64,000 bases of DNA from Enoplolaimus lenunculus (taxonomy: Eukaryota > Nematoda > Enoplea > Enoplida > Thoracostomopsidae). The translations under genes were made by a program, and so were the position numbers. How positions within the stretch are numbered: the stretch's first letter is position 1; every line of letters begins with the position of its first letter. Below are positions 43,576-57,400 of the stretch, one piece after another. The notes below the pieces were generated by a model that saw only the letters and a list, made by a program, of their open reading frames with translations, was not told the DNA's origin and made no database searches. The stretch lies in contig JASANG010000135.1 in the NCBI GenBank assembly GCA_030248215.1, positions 124,001 to 188,000 of the forward strand, read 5' to 3'.

Positions 43576-45238
43576 TATTCACATCACAACTCTCGTACAG
43601 CATGAAATAGATCCTGGATTGAGGCAACAAGGATTATGGAGCAGATGGGTTTCAAATCACGAAAAATTGATTTCGATTTAAACTTCAAAGCGCTTTTTAT
43701 GCCAAGTGGCAGGCTGAGCTAAACTGAACAAAAAACTGCATCTCGAGCACTGCGGTATAACTTTGAGGCGCAGAAACAGCATCTGTATGTCGAATTAGCA
43801 AACGTTTGGAAAACGACGTTCATGACGAAAAGCGAACGCTGATCAAACGTTAAAGTTAGAATGACCTGTTTAACACATGAATATTTTCAATTGTATTTGA
43901 AACCTATTTAAAGGATTTTAGGTTCAAAAATAAAGCCCAAAATGCCGCATGACTTGCTTGGACTGTGTATTTCTTGTTCTGGGATTATAGTTTTAACGTT
44001 GAAAAGCTTTCAATATTTACTTTAAGCGGATAAGGGTTTTTAAACGTCATTCTTTTGAATGAGACATGAAATACAACTTCAAACTCAGAACTTCTAAAGA
44101 TCAGGGGCGTACCGCTTCTCTGTGAGACTGCAATAGAGTAAGCTTAAGCTTTGGACTATATTATTGTTGGCTTGGCTTAAGCTTTAGGAATACGCTTATT
44201 CTTACGTTTCGGGTTAGGCTTAGGCATAGAAATATAATACTGTTCCGCCCCTGTTCTTTACATTGGCCAACACTCTTAACAACAACAAGCACACAATATT
44301 TACTTGACAAACGTCACTAAGTCACAATCAAGCAGAATAAACGATTTGAGATCCGTCCATCCATTACAAGAAAAGATAAAGACATGCCTACAACATGCCT
44401 TAAAGTGTATTTTATGACTAAATGATCTCTAGTGCAAAATCAAACAATTTACTTGGTCACCCAAAACCCATCTATAAATTATTCGAACACTTCTAAAAAC
44501 TTTTTCTATAAAACTTCTGCAATCACAAGTAGTGCCTGCTATTTCGAGAGAAATAAACGCTTATTTCAGAGGTTCATAGATCCGTAGTGGTATATATATT
44601 AACTAAGAAACACGGCAATCCGATATAAAGATACACGCAAAACCCAAAAATATGCTCAAAAACTGATATAGTGGCAGTAATAAATAAAAATTAAAGCAAA
44701 ACCAAGAGAAATAAATAAAATACAACAAATAAATGCGGCCAAGCTAACTCTATGCACAAACATTAATTAGGAACGTTTACTACGAAGAAAAATAGCGTAT
44801 TTCTTAAAATTGCGTACAAATGTACCTGCAGGCAAAAATATTCTTCCTGCCCGGCAACCGGCAAAGTTCGTTTTAAGAATACTAATGCAGAAAACCTCCA
44901 AACAAACTGGTACATAATTGCAAGGCTGGCACCTGGAGATAGAAGGCCATGAGATTCGCTCCTTCAATTTGAATTCATTTAGCCACCGTTAACGACTAGT
45001 CAATCCATGACGGCCCGCGCCAACCTCAACCGCTTTACTACTAACTGCCATAACGCTTCTATTAAAACGCTTTACTATTATAAGTGAATACATTGCATCA
45101 CAGGCTTACACAAAATTCGCACAAAACCAAAAACACAATAAAAGCTACCCAAATAAATACGTTAAGCACACAATAAATTCACCAAAATCAAAATTTCTTC
45201 GTATCTTTCACGCACCATGTGGCGATTATGGTCTCTGT
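43576..45238. other. Convergent spacer between tetraspanin and rootletin 3' ends
   Basis: This should hold both 3' UTRs. Seen: AATAAA at 43929-43934 for the tetraspanin, and a TTAGGC-family copy at about 44096-44268 (right end CCCTGTTCTTTACATTGGCC, left end aaagatcaggggcg). No further gene recognised; the minus frame at 44967-44767 looks non-coding. Confidence 0.5.
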
Positions 45239-45439
45239 GGCGAATGTTGCTTTTAGGGCCGTAACAGTAGATAAAGCGTATTCCTAAGCCAAAGCTTAAG
45301 CCAAAACATTGCATAAGCGTATTCCTACGACTACGCCTAAGCATAAGCCAAAGCTTAACCAAAAAATGTAGCCTAGAATGTAAGCCTACTGTTTTACAGA
45401 CCCATCAGAAACCGGGACGGCGTTAAAAGTAACATGGTC
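45239..45439. mobile_element. TTAGGC-family hAT-like MITE just after the rootletin stop codon
   Basis: Ends GGCGAATGTTGCTTTTAGGG and inverted GACCATGTTACTTTTAACG. Flanks GTCTCTGT (45231-45238) and GTCACTGT (45440-45447) match at 7 of 8. The rootletin stop is at 45453-45455, so the insertion begins within about ten bases of the end of the coding sequence and must form the proximal 3' UTR. Interior holds CCTAAGC/AAGCTTAAGCC blocks. Confidence 0.85.
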
Positions 45440-45452
45440 GTCACTGTTTTGA

Positions 45453-48400
45453 CTAGAATCCACGACTGGTCGCACGGTTGAACATCGGCAACTTTTTTCC
45501 AGGCGATCCAAACATACTCGTACTCGGTGCCCCGCCCAGCCGTCGCCCAGGGCTAAACGCACGTCTCGGACTTCGAGCAAGCCTTGCGGCCTAAAAAGAA
45601 ACACTCGAAAGATTTTCTCACCGCGGCAAAGGATGTCAACTTGGCAACAATATAGCGGATTAGTCCGCACAAAACACACAATAATTTCTGAACACGTCTA
45701 AAAAATTTAAGCCCGTCCGAAATAATGAGTATTACATACTACTTATGCACATCGAGTTTTTACTTCTAAATTGGTTGGTTAGCTTAGCATCATCAACCTG
45801 CATTAGGTTCTTCGAAAGCTGGCTTAACCTTCACTTACCTCAGCTTCAGCCAACAAATTATCAAGCATCGGATCCGAGCGTAAACTTGACAGCGACCGAT
45901 CCAAATTGCCACGGATAGACGCAATATCCTTCCCAGCAGCCATAGACCGCTGAATAAAATCTTGCCGGCGACGCATTTCAATATTCAACTGATCTTTCAT
46001 TGTTGCAACCTGTAACAAAAAATAATTGTAAATAAACCAATCCAGACGGTTGAATAGTTTTAGTTTGCGTCATTTTGACAACACAAACTGCAGTGGTGCA
46101 AAAATGGTTGCGGACTTAAAAAAATTTCACAACATAGGATTCTTATGATACCAAACTGAAAAGTTACTAAAAACCACTGTACAAAAGTCTCAAGAGGAGG
46201 AGAGATTGATACTTAAACCCCCTTTCAGGCAATGCGTCTGACTTTCAACCCGGACCACACTTCACCTAACCTGTTCCTCCAATCCTTTAATGCGTTGTCG
46301 ATGCAACCTTTCGCGACTTTCCAACATTCTTTCTGACTGATTTTTGTCCGCTCGCAATCGATCCATTTCTGAGTCAACTTCACGACGATGTCGTTCGCTC
46401 ATTTCAAGCAACCTGAAAGCGACAAAACTAGTTATAATGTTATCGCATCACTACGTAGAGGGCTCAAAATACTCAACCGCAGTCCCAAAATATCCGTGTG
46501 AATATCGGTATTGGTCTCATAGAAATTATAACTATAATACAATATAGCAGAAAGTTGTAAACCGAAGCCTTAAACCTCAAAAAACCAATCATGAGAAGAA
46601 TACAACATTTGTTTTCAATTTAATTTAACAACAAATTTAGAATCAAAATACCAGCAGTGGATATCAACCCAGTACAAAACGTTTTTATCAACAAATGCAG
46701 TCACGTGTTACCCTCTTCATAGCAGAATCACCTGTTTTTCTACACACCTCCTGAACAGAGCGTAAGCTTAGGCTGCAGTGCAAACCTGCCCCGCGCCAAA
46801 TTATAAACCTGACCCAGAATCGAAATCTAAGGTTAATTCTAATCCTAAGCATCAGGGTGCAACCGGAATTACAATTTACCGGAACCGGAACCGGAATTTG
46901 AAAATTTTACCGGAACCGGAACCGGAAAGTGAAAAATGCATTTCACCAAAAATTTCATTTTAATCTTATTTTTTGCTCTATTATTTGTGAAATAACCTTA
47001 GTCGAACATAGGTATTTATTTTATTTGTTGCATTTTAGATTTTCGTCGTCGACTGAAGTGAAATCCACCATCAATGGCTTATATTCGGAATACAAGTGGC
47101 TTTCTAAAGAGATTCTTAAAGATTAGCAAAGTTAAAAAAACGGCCAAATTATAACACCGGAATTTTTAAATCCGGTAAAAATTTACCGGAACCGGAACCG
47201 GAACCGGAAGGTGAAAAAATGCCGGAACCGGAACCGGAACCGGAATTCCGGTTGCACCCTGCTAAGCATAGGTTATGCCAAAATATGAAACTTTCGAAAA
47301 TGGTGAAGCAAAAACAACCCAATCACTTACTTTTGTGCATGCTGTTGCTCCATTGACGCGAGTTGTGACTGCAGATTCTGCAAATTTCGTTGCAATTCCA
47401 TATTTTCTTTTTCGATACTCGCCAGAGATCGATCTAACGCCGCACGTTCTTGAGTCGTTTCGTTCACCAGTTTGTCGATTCCTTTTTTCTCAGATTCAAC
47501 CTAAAATAGACAACAGTAATCATACAAAGTTATCCTGTACAATGCAATTGTTCTAAAACCAATCCAATTAGTGCTTCGCTATACTTTCACCTATTTTAAT
47601 GCCTTCCTACACTTTTCGACACCATACGCAATTCGTTGTACATCGATGGACGGCACCGGAAACCAATTTGTTAACAAGTTTATTGACGCCGCACCATAAG
47701 TATGACATCATCCTGACAGCGGAGCTATGAGTCATTTATCGAATGTCTCCCTATGGAATTTCTTACTTAAAATCCACAGCTAATATATGGTTTGCATGTG
47801 ACCGTGTACGTTCATAACCATTATTGGATTAAAATAACAGCGAAATTTTATTTATCTGGCATTACTTGCTTCAACAATATTAACTTCTGCTTTTTAAAAG
47901 TCTACCAGCATTTGCTGAAACCTCGATGGGCCATACGACTATTGTAACTGAACGCAACGCTACAAAAATATTGAATGCATAATAGAGCCGTTGTTAAAGC
48001 GTTAAAAATGAATTTGTATGAGATGTTAAACGTTATCACGTAAACATTTTAAGCCACGGAAGGAATAATTGTAAGCTACGTTCTGATATTTGAATGCAAT
48101 CTAGTATTAGATAGTAATTCATTATCCAGCTCCGGTTCCGGCCGTATACCAGATTGGCCGGCTCCGACTGTCAGTTTTCGATATCCAGTCGCTCCCCGGA
48201 ACCGAGCATCATCTTATTCATGATTCGATCTTACCGTATCCAGCGTTTGCTTAATCGCCAATTTTTCTTTTTCCAACCGCTGTTTGACGTGCTCCGCCTC
48301 GCGTTTCTCAAATTCCAAAGCGTTAAATTTGCGCTGAGATTCACCCAATTTTTCCATCAACTGTTGCCGCTCATTGTGTAAATCATCCATTTTCTTTAGC

Positions 48401-51400
48401 AATTCTTTTTCGCCCTCTTGACGCGCGTTCAATGCCTAAATTAAGCAGAGAAAATCAACTGAAAACATAAGTAAACCTGACACTTAATTTCATTTCTCGA
48501 AAATAAAAACTAAAAACAAAACATTATCCTAAAAACAAAAGTCAATACTAATTTCTACCATCCACAGCAGCACCATATAGTTGCCTGTACATGATTCCAG
48601 AAACTAGTACTTAACTCACACACATTTATGTAGCACCGATGAATTACCTTTTGATGTACGATTTACAATATGAAGTTTGAAGGTAGGGAAATGTATGGTT
48701 ATAGGTTACATATAAAAATATTTTTAATCGAAAAAATATGACTAAACATAACATATTAGCAAGCCCTTGGGGATCGGCTTCACCAAACTGTGGGTGTTTA
48801 AATATCCGCTAACATCGCACATTAGCTAAAAAGGACATCACAAAAAACTATCGACGATGTGAAACTAAAACATTCCCTGCACCCCTTTATTAATATCATC
48901 TCTCCAGTTAGTCACCCAAATCAATTACCGCTTGCAAGGCGCGGACTTGATTTTCAAGCTCCATGCGTCGGTACTCATTATCAGACAATTGTCGTGAATT
49001 CTCCGACAATTTATCGGTCACATCACGAATAGTTTTCTTTGCGTCATTTAAGCTTTGCCTGAAACAAATTATGTAAACAATTCTACTTGAAATCAAATTA
49101 TTGAGAACCATTGATAAGCCACAGTTTAAAATCGCACCAACATATTATGATATTACATAATATGCTATCCTAAACAACCTACATGCCAAGACCTGAAAAT
49201 TAAAAACTTCACGCAAACAACTGAAAATGCAAGTTTAATTCGAAATTTAAATTTTAAATGAAACTTTCCTAACCAGAAGCCTCATGAAAGACAAACACTT
49301 ACTTAGTCGCCTCGAGTCGATCGGTCAAAATTTGTCGCTCGTGTTCCGAATTCCGCAGTTGCTGCGCCATCTGATTCAAATTTTCGTTCAACGTATGCCC
49401 AGTATTAGTCTTCTCACCAAGCGACTTATTCAATTCGTCAACCTGTTATTGCACAAATTGAACGTTAGTAAAATCCACTCCTAATAACCACAATACTAAG
49501 GAACCTACTCGTAATAACGACATGGGGCGCACACAAATTTTTGTTTGAACGTAACATTATAACTGGCCCTTACCCGTTTCAACATTTGCTTTCGATCCAG
49601 TGAGATGACTGTGGACTACAGTTGAGGCTGTACGTCCCTGTACGTACGGTGCCATTCATCAACGTCCGTCACGGTACAGTATACATTGCAAATGGCGTAC
49701 TACGCTGGTTCGCGTAAATACCGGGTGTCGCACAACATTAAAATTTTAAAAAGCATAGCGCCACTCTTACCTTTGTTTTTAACTGAGCTTCGCCTTCCTC
49801 AGTTCTCGCAATTGTCATATTCAATCGATCAACAGTTAACTGAAGCGACGATGCTCGTTCTTCAGCGTCGTGTAATTGTCTTGTTAATGCGTCATTACGA
49901 TCTTCTGCGAGCTGCAACGATTCAAGCCTAATTCACACGTGTATGTTTTCGAACAAAAAACTCACTGCTGAAATTTGCAGGCGCAAGTAATTGAATCTAA
50001 AAGTTGCAGCTGGAACTTGTACGTCTGTAAATAGTTGAAGCGCACAAATTTCATCTGCGAGTTCTCGCTGCAAACACTTGTACGTGTGAATGGGACTTAA
50101 AAATTTATGCAATCAAAAGAAACAATTAATGACAAGAAACATTTTGTACGAAATGTTAATTCTGATATCCTACACTTTACCACTAGCACACTTAACTCTA
50201 AATTCTAACCCAACTTCATATCTGACTAACCTGTTTCTCAGCATCTTTATCTTGAATCATCAATCGAAGCTTTTGCGTTTCAGCTTCAAGCGTTCGCCGT
50301 TCGCTTTCCAATCGAATCGCGCGTTCTTCGGCTTCTTCCAACTCCTCTGTCAACTTGTGTTTTTCATCTTCGAGTCGCGCTTCGGCATCTTTCATTTTGG
50401 CCAAACGATCCTGTATAAAAATTAGTGATTAAGCCAGATGATAAATATTAGGCTTTGAGATGTACGACAGAAAGAAAATAATATATCTACTATGGTCATT
50501 TCGAAAAATTAAAATAATTTAATTAGCTGAAATGTGGCAGCGGCACCATATACTTGGAACACAGTTGTTCCAATAGCTATACGCATACTAAACTCCACAA
50601 CCAATAGAGAATATTACGCATTCCTGTGACCGGTTTGCTAATATAACTTAAACTAATATTACTTGCTAGCCAAATCACTAGTACAAATAATTTGCCATTT
50701 TAATTCGGTGAATACATTGTTTGGCTTGTTAGATTGATGTTTTGAAATCCATATATTCAGAAAACCCTTGCATACCATTGAGTTCCGCTCCGTAAGAAAA
50801 TAATATATTAAAGGTATAGCATATAGCTATCCGGAATTTAATGCTACATCAAACACATACATCCAAGCTTTGCAACTCCGCATCGCGTGCATTTAATTGC
50901 TGTTGCAACTGCATATTCTGATCTTGCAACGTTTTCCGTTCACGTTCACCTCGGCGATTATTCTCTTCTTGCATTACAACATTTGCTTGCGCAGATTGCA
51001 ACTTACCAGCAGCGTCACGTTTCGCTACAAATCAAAGTATTATTTAAAGTTAATGATATGTATACTAATTTTAGAATCACTGAATCTCAATTTTTGGAGA
51101 ATTAATAATATAGTTTTACAAATAGTATTCTCAAATGTGTATCGAACTTATTACCACTTAATGACAGGTCTTGTAAATAATATGCGATCAACTGAATCTA
51201 AATATTTGAGACTATAATTAAAATGAGCAAGTTCGGTAGTTAAGCTATATAACAACCTATCACTAACAGATGATATGTGACACACACTTGTGAAAGCGTT
51301 TCTGCAACGAAAACTACTGAGTGAAGGTCGATTTCGCATTAGAAACTTACCTATAACTGCTAATCTATTATTACCAAAAATAGACATTCCAGTTGCACAA

Positions 51401-54400
51401 AGCTTTTTAAAAATATTAAAAAATACCTTAGCCAAATCAAATTTTAGAAATACTAACTAAAAATATGAAACACTGAAAACAGTATAATACAGTTCGTGCC
51501 CTTACCATCTTCGGACGCTGCCAAAGTCGTCGAAAGCTGCCGCTGCTTCTGTTCACTACGTTCGTGTTTCTCTTCAAGATCCTTCAACTGTTCACGAAGA
51601 GACTGTGCGGTCAATTTGGCTTCATCCTAATTAACAACCCAAAACACTCTAAATTTACTTAGATACTGCTCTGGAAGCCAATTAACTTAAAATTTACATA
51701 TTATTATATCTTATTTTGGAAGTCAGTTAGTACAAATTGCCACAAACTTATGTACTTTGTTATGTTTCAATAATCTGACTACTAACTAGGGACATAACCG
51801 TCAACCACAGAATTTTTAGTCAAGATGGCATGAAAATTCGGTAAATTGCGCTAAAAACAGTATTAACGGTTTACCCTGTCTCGCTCAGCTGAGTTCAGTG
51901 AATTCAACAAATCTCTCAGTGTTGAACGAACTGCTTCGGCGTCAATTTCATTCAAACGTCCCGACTCTAAATAATATTAAATGGTTATTATGAAGAATTA
52001 AAAATATATTTTTAAACCCCATAAAAATTCAGTCAAGCCAACGTATAATCGTTACATTATGCGTGTGAAAACGACTCTGATTCACCACAGTCGCATACCG
52101 ATATATTAATTAACTGTCCCTACTTTGCTTTGCCAACCCGATATGACAACCAACAGGAAACTGAACCAAATCCTTATATTTTTTCAAGTTCATTTAAGCA
52201 TTCACCTTAAATAAAAATGAATGATAAATGCACTTTGACCGTGTTCCAGGTGCTCCCTTATTATATTTACTCCAAGTAACTGTTCGACTGTTACACGAAA
52301 CTTAGTACTTGTACACCCCACCCACATAATGAACCTGCGCCTAAGCCAAATCCTGAGCCTAGGAATAAACATGTGATAATGTAATAATATAAACGCTGTG
52401 AGGCGTTTTATTACACTAACACTATGGAGAAAAGTAAGCATTACCCGAACCTTACCTGCCCGGCTTGGTGAGGACACTGAACCTCGGCGTGCAGATCCAA
52501 ATCCTGATTTACGAATGCCAAGCGTTCGGCGGATTGCCGAATTCAAGTTGTCCAATTTATTTTCTGCATCTTTGTATGACGCTGAAATGACATAAAAATA
52601 TATAATAGCAACTACCATCAAGGATTAATCATTGGTCTTTACAGAACCGACTAAGTGTGCCGCTATACTCGTTTTGCGGCGACGTCTTTGGTATCCACGG
52701 TGATGTACGGCCACAGACGACATTAAAATTTATAAACAGTATCGCGCAACATGAATAAGTGTGCAGCTACAACTTGTCATGACGTATTACATCTCTAAAA
52801 GTAAAATTTCTCACAACCAACCTCAACTTCTGCTACTCCCCTAAGCTGCAGTCCTCTATGTTTATTTTGTCTTAATCAGCTTTCTATTTTGCGACACGAT
52901 TCCCACGGTTTCTACACATACCTTCAACTCTGCCCAGCTGAGTTTCAAGCGCAAGTATACGGTTTTCAGCTGCCGACTGACGGCTGCGTGCTTCGTCCAA
53001 CTGCGCCATCGTCTCTTCGAGCGACTGAGTAACGCGAACCCGACCATCCTCTGCTCTGCGAAAGCTACCAGTCATGTCTTCAAGGGCGAGCTAAATGAAA
53101 AAAAGAAAAAAACTAAAATTCCTTACAGCTGTATTTTTTAGAGCAAACCTATCCGTTTCAGTAATTATGCTTCCTTTAAACTTACATAAAATAAACTTCA
53201 TACGTACTAACCGTTTCACCACGCAGCAAGCTTACATATTAAATGTTTATGCGAACATTTTATGTACGTAAATATTTTTAGTTATTCACAAAACACCAAA
53301 CCCACTGTCACAACCACGGCTGACACATAATGCCTATACCTGAAATTTAAGTCCAATCAATAAAGGAAAGTGTTATCCATAATTTCCCTTTTGCCAACCA
53401 CAAATTAAGTAAACATAAAGCAATACTCCTAGCATATTCGCGTAACTAAACCTAAAATAGTCAAAGTAAAGCAATTGGTACCTGATATTCTCGCTCACGT
53501 CTTGCAATTTCATCCTGTGCTTCGCTGAGCTTTATAGATGTGCTCGCGTGCTCTTTACGCAAACTATCTCGCTCAGTTTCAACGTCAACACACTGAAAAT
53601 GAACATCAAATGCCAAAATAGAATAAACTGTCACAGATTATGCCGACTACAACCTAAGAACTGCTATATGCCGTGCAGCAGTAAGTCGCCGGAACTTCCA
53701 ATAAAACCCGTCAATATTACATTTCTACGCTCAGAGATGAAAAACAAATAAGCCTAAACTTTTGAACAAACTGTTGTCTCACGACGGAGTGGGGGCATCA
53801 AACGAAACCCCCTGTTCGCAAGTCGGACAAAATTTCTGAGCCGTTGGTTTGTGGAATTTTCAATAAAGCGGCAGTTGCATTAGCCGGTGTTTAGCTACGC
53901 CTACACCTAAGCAAATAGTCGAAAAGAACATTATTGCATAACTTGCTAGCGCATATCAATAATAAACATAAATCAAATACATACAGATATTACAGGTAGT
54001 ACATGTAACACTGAATCGTAAACGGGGATTTGAGAAACGTAAGTATTAACGGCTGGCGTGTGATATTTAGTGGGGACGGTTGTGGAGGGAAATTCGTAAG
54101 TAAAAGCTTTTCGTACGTAATGGAATCCCCACCCACAGTAGCGAACCCCCGGCCTAGCTTAGTACGCCACATAGTCTCCAAAAACACATTTTATAAAAAA
54201 TACTATACCTTCCCTATCCAATAGTCCTACAAACTTACGCGTGATTTTAAATCTTTAATTTCATGCGAATTATCCGTTTCTTTAGCTTCATCTCGTGCCA
54301 CTCGTGAATTCAATTCTTCAATTTCAGCTTTCTTTCGGCGGACATCGGACTCAAGTGATTTCACCTGAAAATTTATATTATAACGTTTGCATGTCATGCT

Positions 54401-57400
54401 TGCCAAAATGAAAAGTATTCCCTCCCTTTTTGGGGAGGGTGTTAAGTTTGCTTATATGAGGAAAATATACTATAGCTTGAATGCATTTGAAGTAAATGCT
54501 GTGTTTATTATTCTGGACCCGTCCATACGTTTGTTAAAAACAGCATGCGCACTGAGTGTTGCAATCGATGTCCCCCAAACGTGAGGTAACAATCACAATA
54601 GTGCTCATCCCAAACTGTGGGCTTACCTGTCGTCGCGCTTCTTGTAATTCAACTCGTGCTTCGTTTCTTGCTTTCTCTGATTCTTCCAAATTGTGACGTA
54701 GTTCTGTCAGCTCTTTTTCAAGTCCAATTTTAGTTTCTTCCAGACCTGTTCAAATAACAACGCATCTTTCACTGCTTAACAAGTTGTTTCCTTTAAATTA
54801 TACACAACAGACACAAGGCTGTGAGTCCATTATTTCGTAATATTGTCTTGTGTTGAATAAGGCTTCTTCAATATTTCAGAACCTCAAAACTTCTCAGCCA
54901 CTAAATTGCTGAGTAGAACTCAGTAGTGACTGGGTTTCTGAGTCTAAAACTTCAGTGCGGCACAACCTATTGTCAGTAATTCCAGTGATAGCGGTGTTAC
55001 AACCCAAACCCTAAGTTTGAACTTTAATGAACCTAAGCTTACTTTGCGCTTTCGCTTGATTATCTTCAGCCATCTTACGATTCTCCAATCGTTCGCTTTC
55101 TGACGCCTTTAATTTGTTGCGCAACTCGTCGTTGTTGCCCAGTTGTGTTTCTTTCTCTCGTGTTTCTTCTTGCAGTTGACGCTTCATATCTTGTATGTCT
55201 TTATTAACACGATCAACTTCAGCTTCGCCTACAAACAAAATAAATCAATAAAGTTTCAAAATCTCAACCTTTGTAACAGCAACGCCGTTGGCGCGCACAT
55301 TATACTTACACTCGAAACGCAGAAATAACAATTCTAAAATTGAAGATTGTGTTACGAAATTAGCGAGAAATATTAAATCTTGAAATTCGCTCATCGATAA
55401 ATCCCGGCATGTTCAACATTATCATAATAACATCTAAAATTGCTTGAACAGGGCATAAAAGCTAAATTAACATAAACAAATACAGCCCTAAATCCTTTTA
55501 GGTTACATAGCCGTACAAGATATGAGAATTTTAACATTTAAAATTCACCAAAATCCAAGTAGGAACAGTAACACAGGCATAAAAATTTCGAAAAGGGGAT
55601 TTCTTGTGTTGCGAACAGAATCCGTGTCTAAAACCCCAGTACTAAAATCACAAAAAAGAATTTTGATACCTGACCCTTGGCTACCGCCTTGAACACTAAC
55701 AGTAAAAAACGTCTTACGATCACGTATTTTATTCTGCGACTCGGCCAGCTCCGACTTCAACTGATTCCGTTGTTCATCGGCGAGACTCAACTGCAACTTT
55801 GTATCCGAACATTCTTTATCCAAGTTGTCACGTTCACGTTTCGTTGCACTCAATTCGTCCGATAGATCGGTTACACGTTTTTCCAGCTCTCCACTAAAAT
55901 ATATATTAGACATTACGAGAAAAAGGCACCTATATAACTGTAAAATTTTTTATAGAAATTACTTTCAACAACTTTTCGTTATCTTTGCAATTTTAACCGT
56001 TGCCAATAAGCTCGTTGCTGCTCAAGATTACGAAATTTAACAATCCAATATGTGCTGTTCCTCCTGTGCGTAATACTTTGCCTTACAGCAGAGCTCCTTC
56101 TTACGTGTTTCCAAGTTAGTGTCAACCGGGGAGACAAATATGTCATCCAAATAAGTATTAAGCAATGAAAGAAATCAACAAAATACCATTCACATTTCCT
56201 TAACCTAATTTTACGTTCCACTATTTAAAATCAATTGTACGAAGCTTTTAAATTTGCAAGGAAACACTGTCTTCACTTCAAACCACTCAAGCTTCCCTCT
56301 TACAAAGTCAGCGATCCGTTCAGCATAGTGCGACCTGTCGGCAAAATACATACATCAAAGTCAAAGAAACAATAATCCGATGCCCGATTTCAACCAAATG
56401 CCACATCGAAACATTACAAAATTTTGTTCAGAGCTAAATACCGGGTTTATAAACCGGTGTCGATGTCGATGACTCGGCTAATATCAAACCGGAACCGGAT
56501 ACTCGGTCTCATCTTAGTCATCTGCGACAATGAGTCATCAACCCAAACACAACTGACAACCTTACCGAGTTTCTGAAAGCTGGTCGCGGAGTCGTTGAAT
56601 TTCTGTCTTGTTATGCTCTAAATTTTGGCCATCTCTTGACTGCGCTTCGTCACTTTCTCGCTTAAGTCGTTCAAAATCTTCTTTGGCTTTTTCCAGCTCG
56701 CGTTCCAATGACGTGATTTTGTCCGACAACTGTTTGCGTTCTTCTTGATGATCAGTGATCGCCTGTGAAAGCAAAGTACCGGATATCGCAATAACGGACA
56801 GACCGTGATTTTTTGGTGAGAACCGAAACCCGGTCGCAGTATTGCCAGCACATAAAAATATAACATTTTGTGCTCTTGTACACTTTTACTACCATATATT
56901 TTATATTTTACGCTTAAGCTAAGCATAACTAAGATTAAGCCTGTGCTGAACCTAAGCCTTAACCTTAAATGCGGGGTGAGGGTGTACATGAGCCGAATTT
57001 TGCATAATTTTCAAAGATTTATAATTTTGCATCCTAACATTTCTCTTAACAGAATGAAAGACTTCCTAACTCACTCCACATTTGAGAATGAAACAGCGCC
57101 CCTATACTTGATATCCTGGAAATTTTCAAAAATAGAAACAAATATCCCAAATATATACCTGTTGTTTATCGTTTTGTAACATTGTCACCGTTTCTTGATG
57201 TTCTTTACGCATAGTGGCCGCTGCATCCCGAAGAGATTCTACTTCGCGCGCATGCGTATCACGCATTTCTTCGCGTTCTTGTTGGTTTTTGCGTACTATT
57301 TCGTCTCGTGCGGCGTCTAGACGGACTTTTTCGTCTTCCTAAAACAGTTAGACATAATCCACTACGTCAATTGCTGTGCCGAACAGTCGCAGCAACTAAG

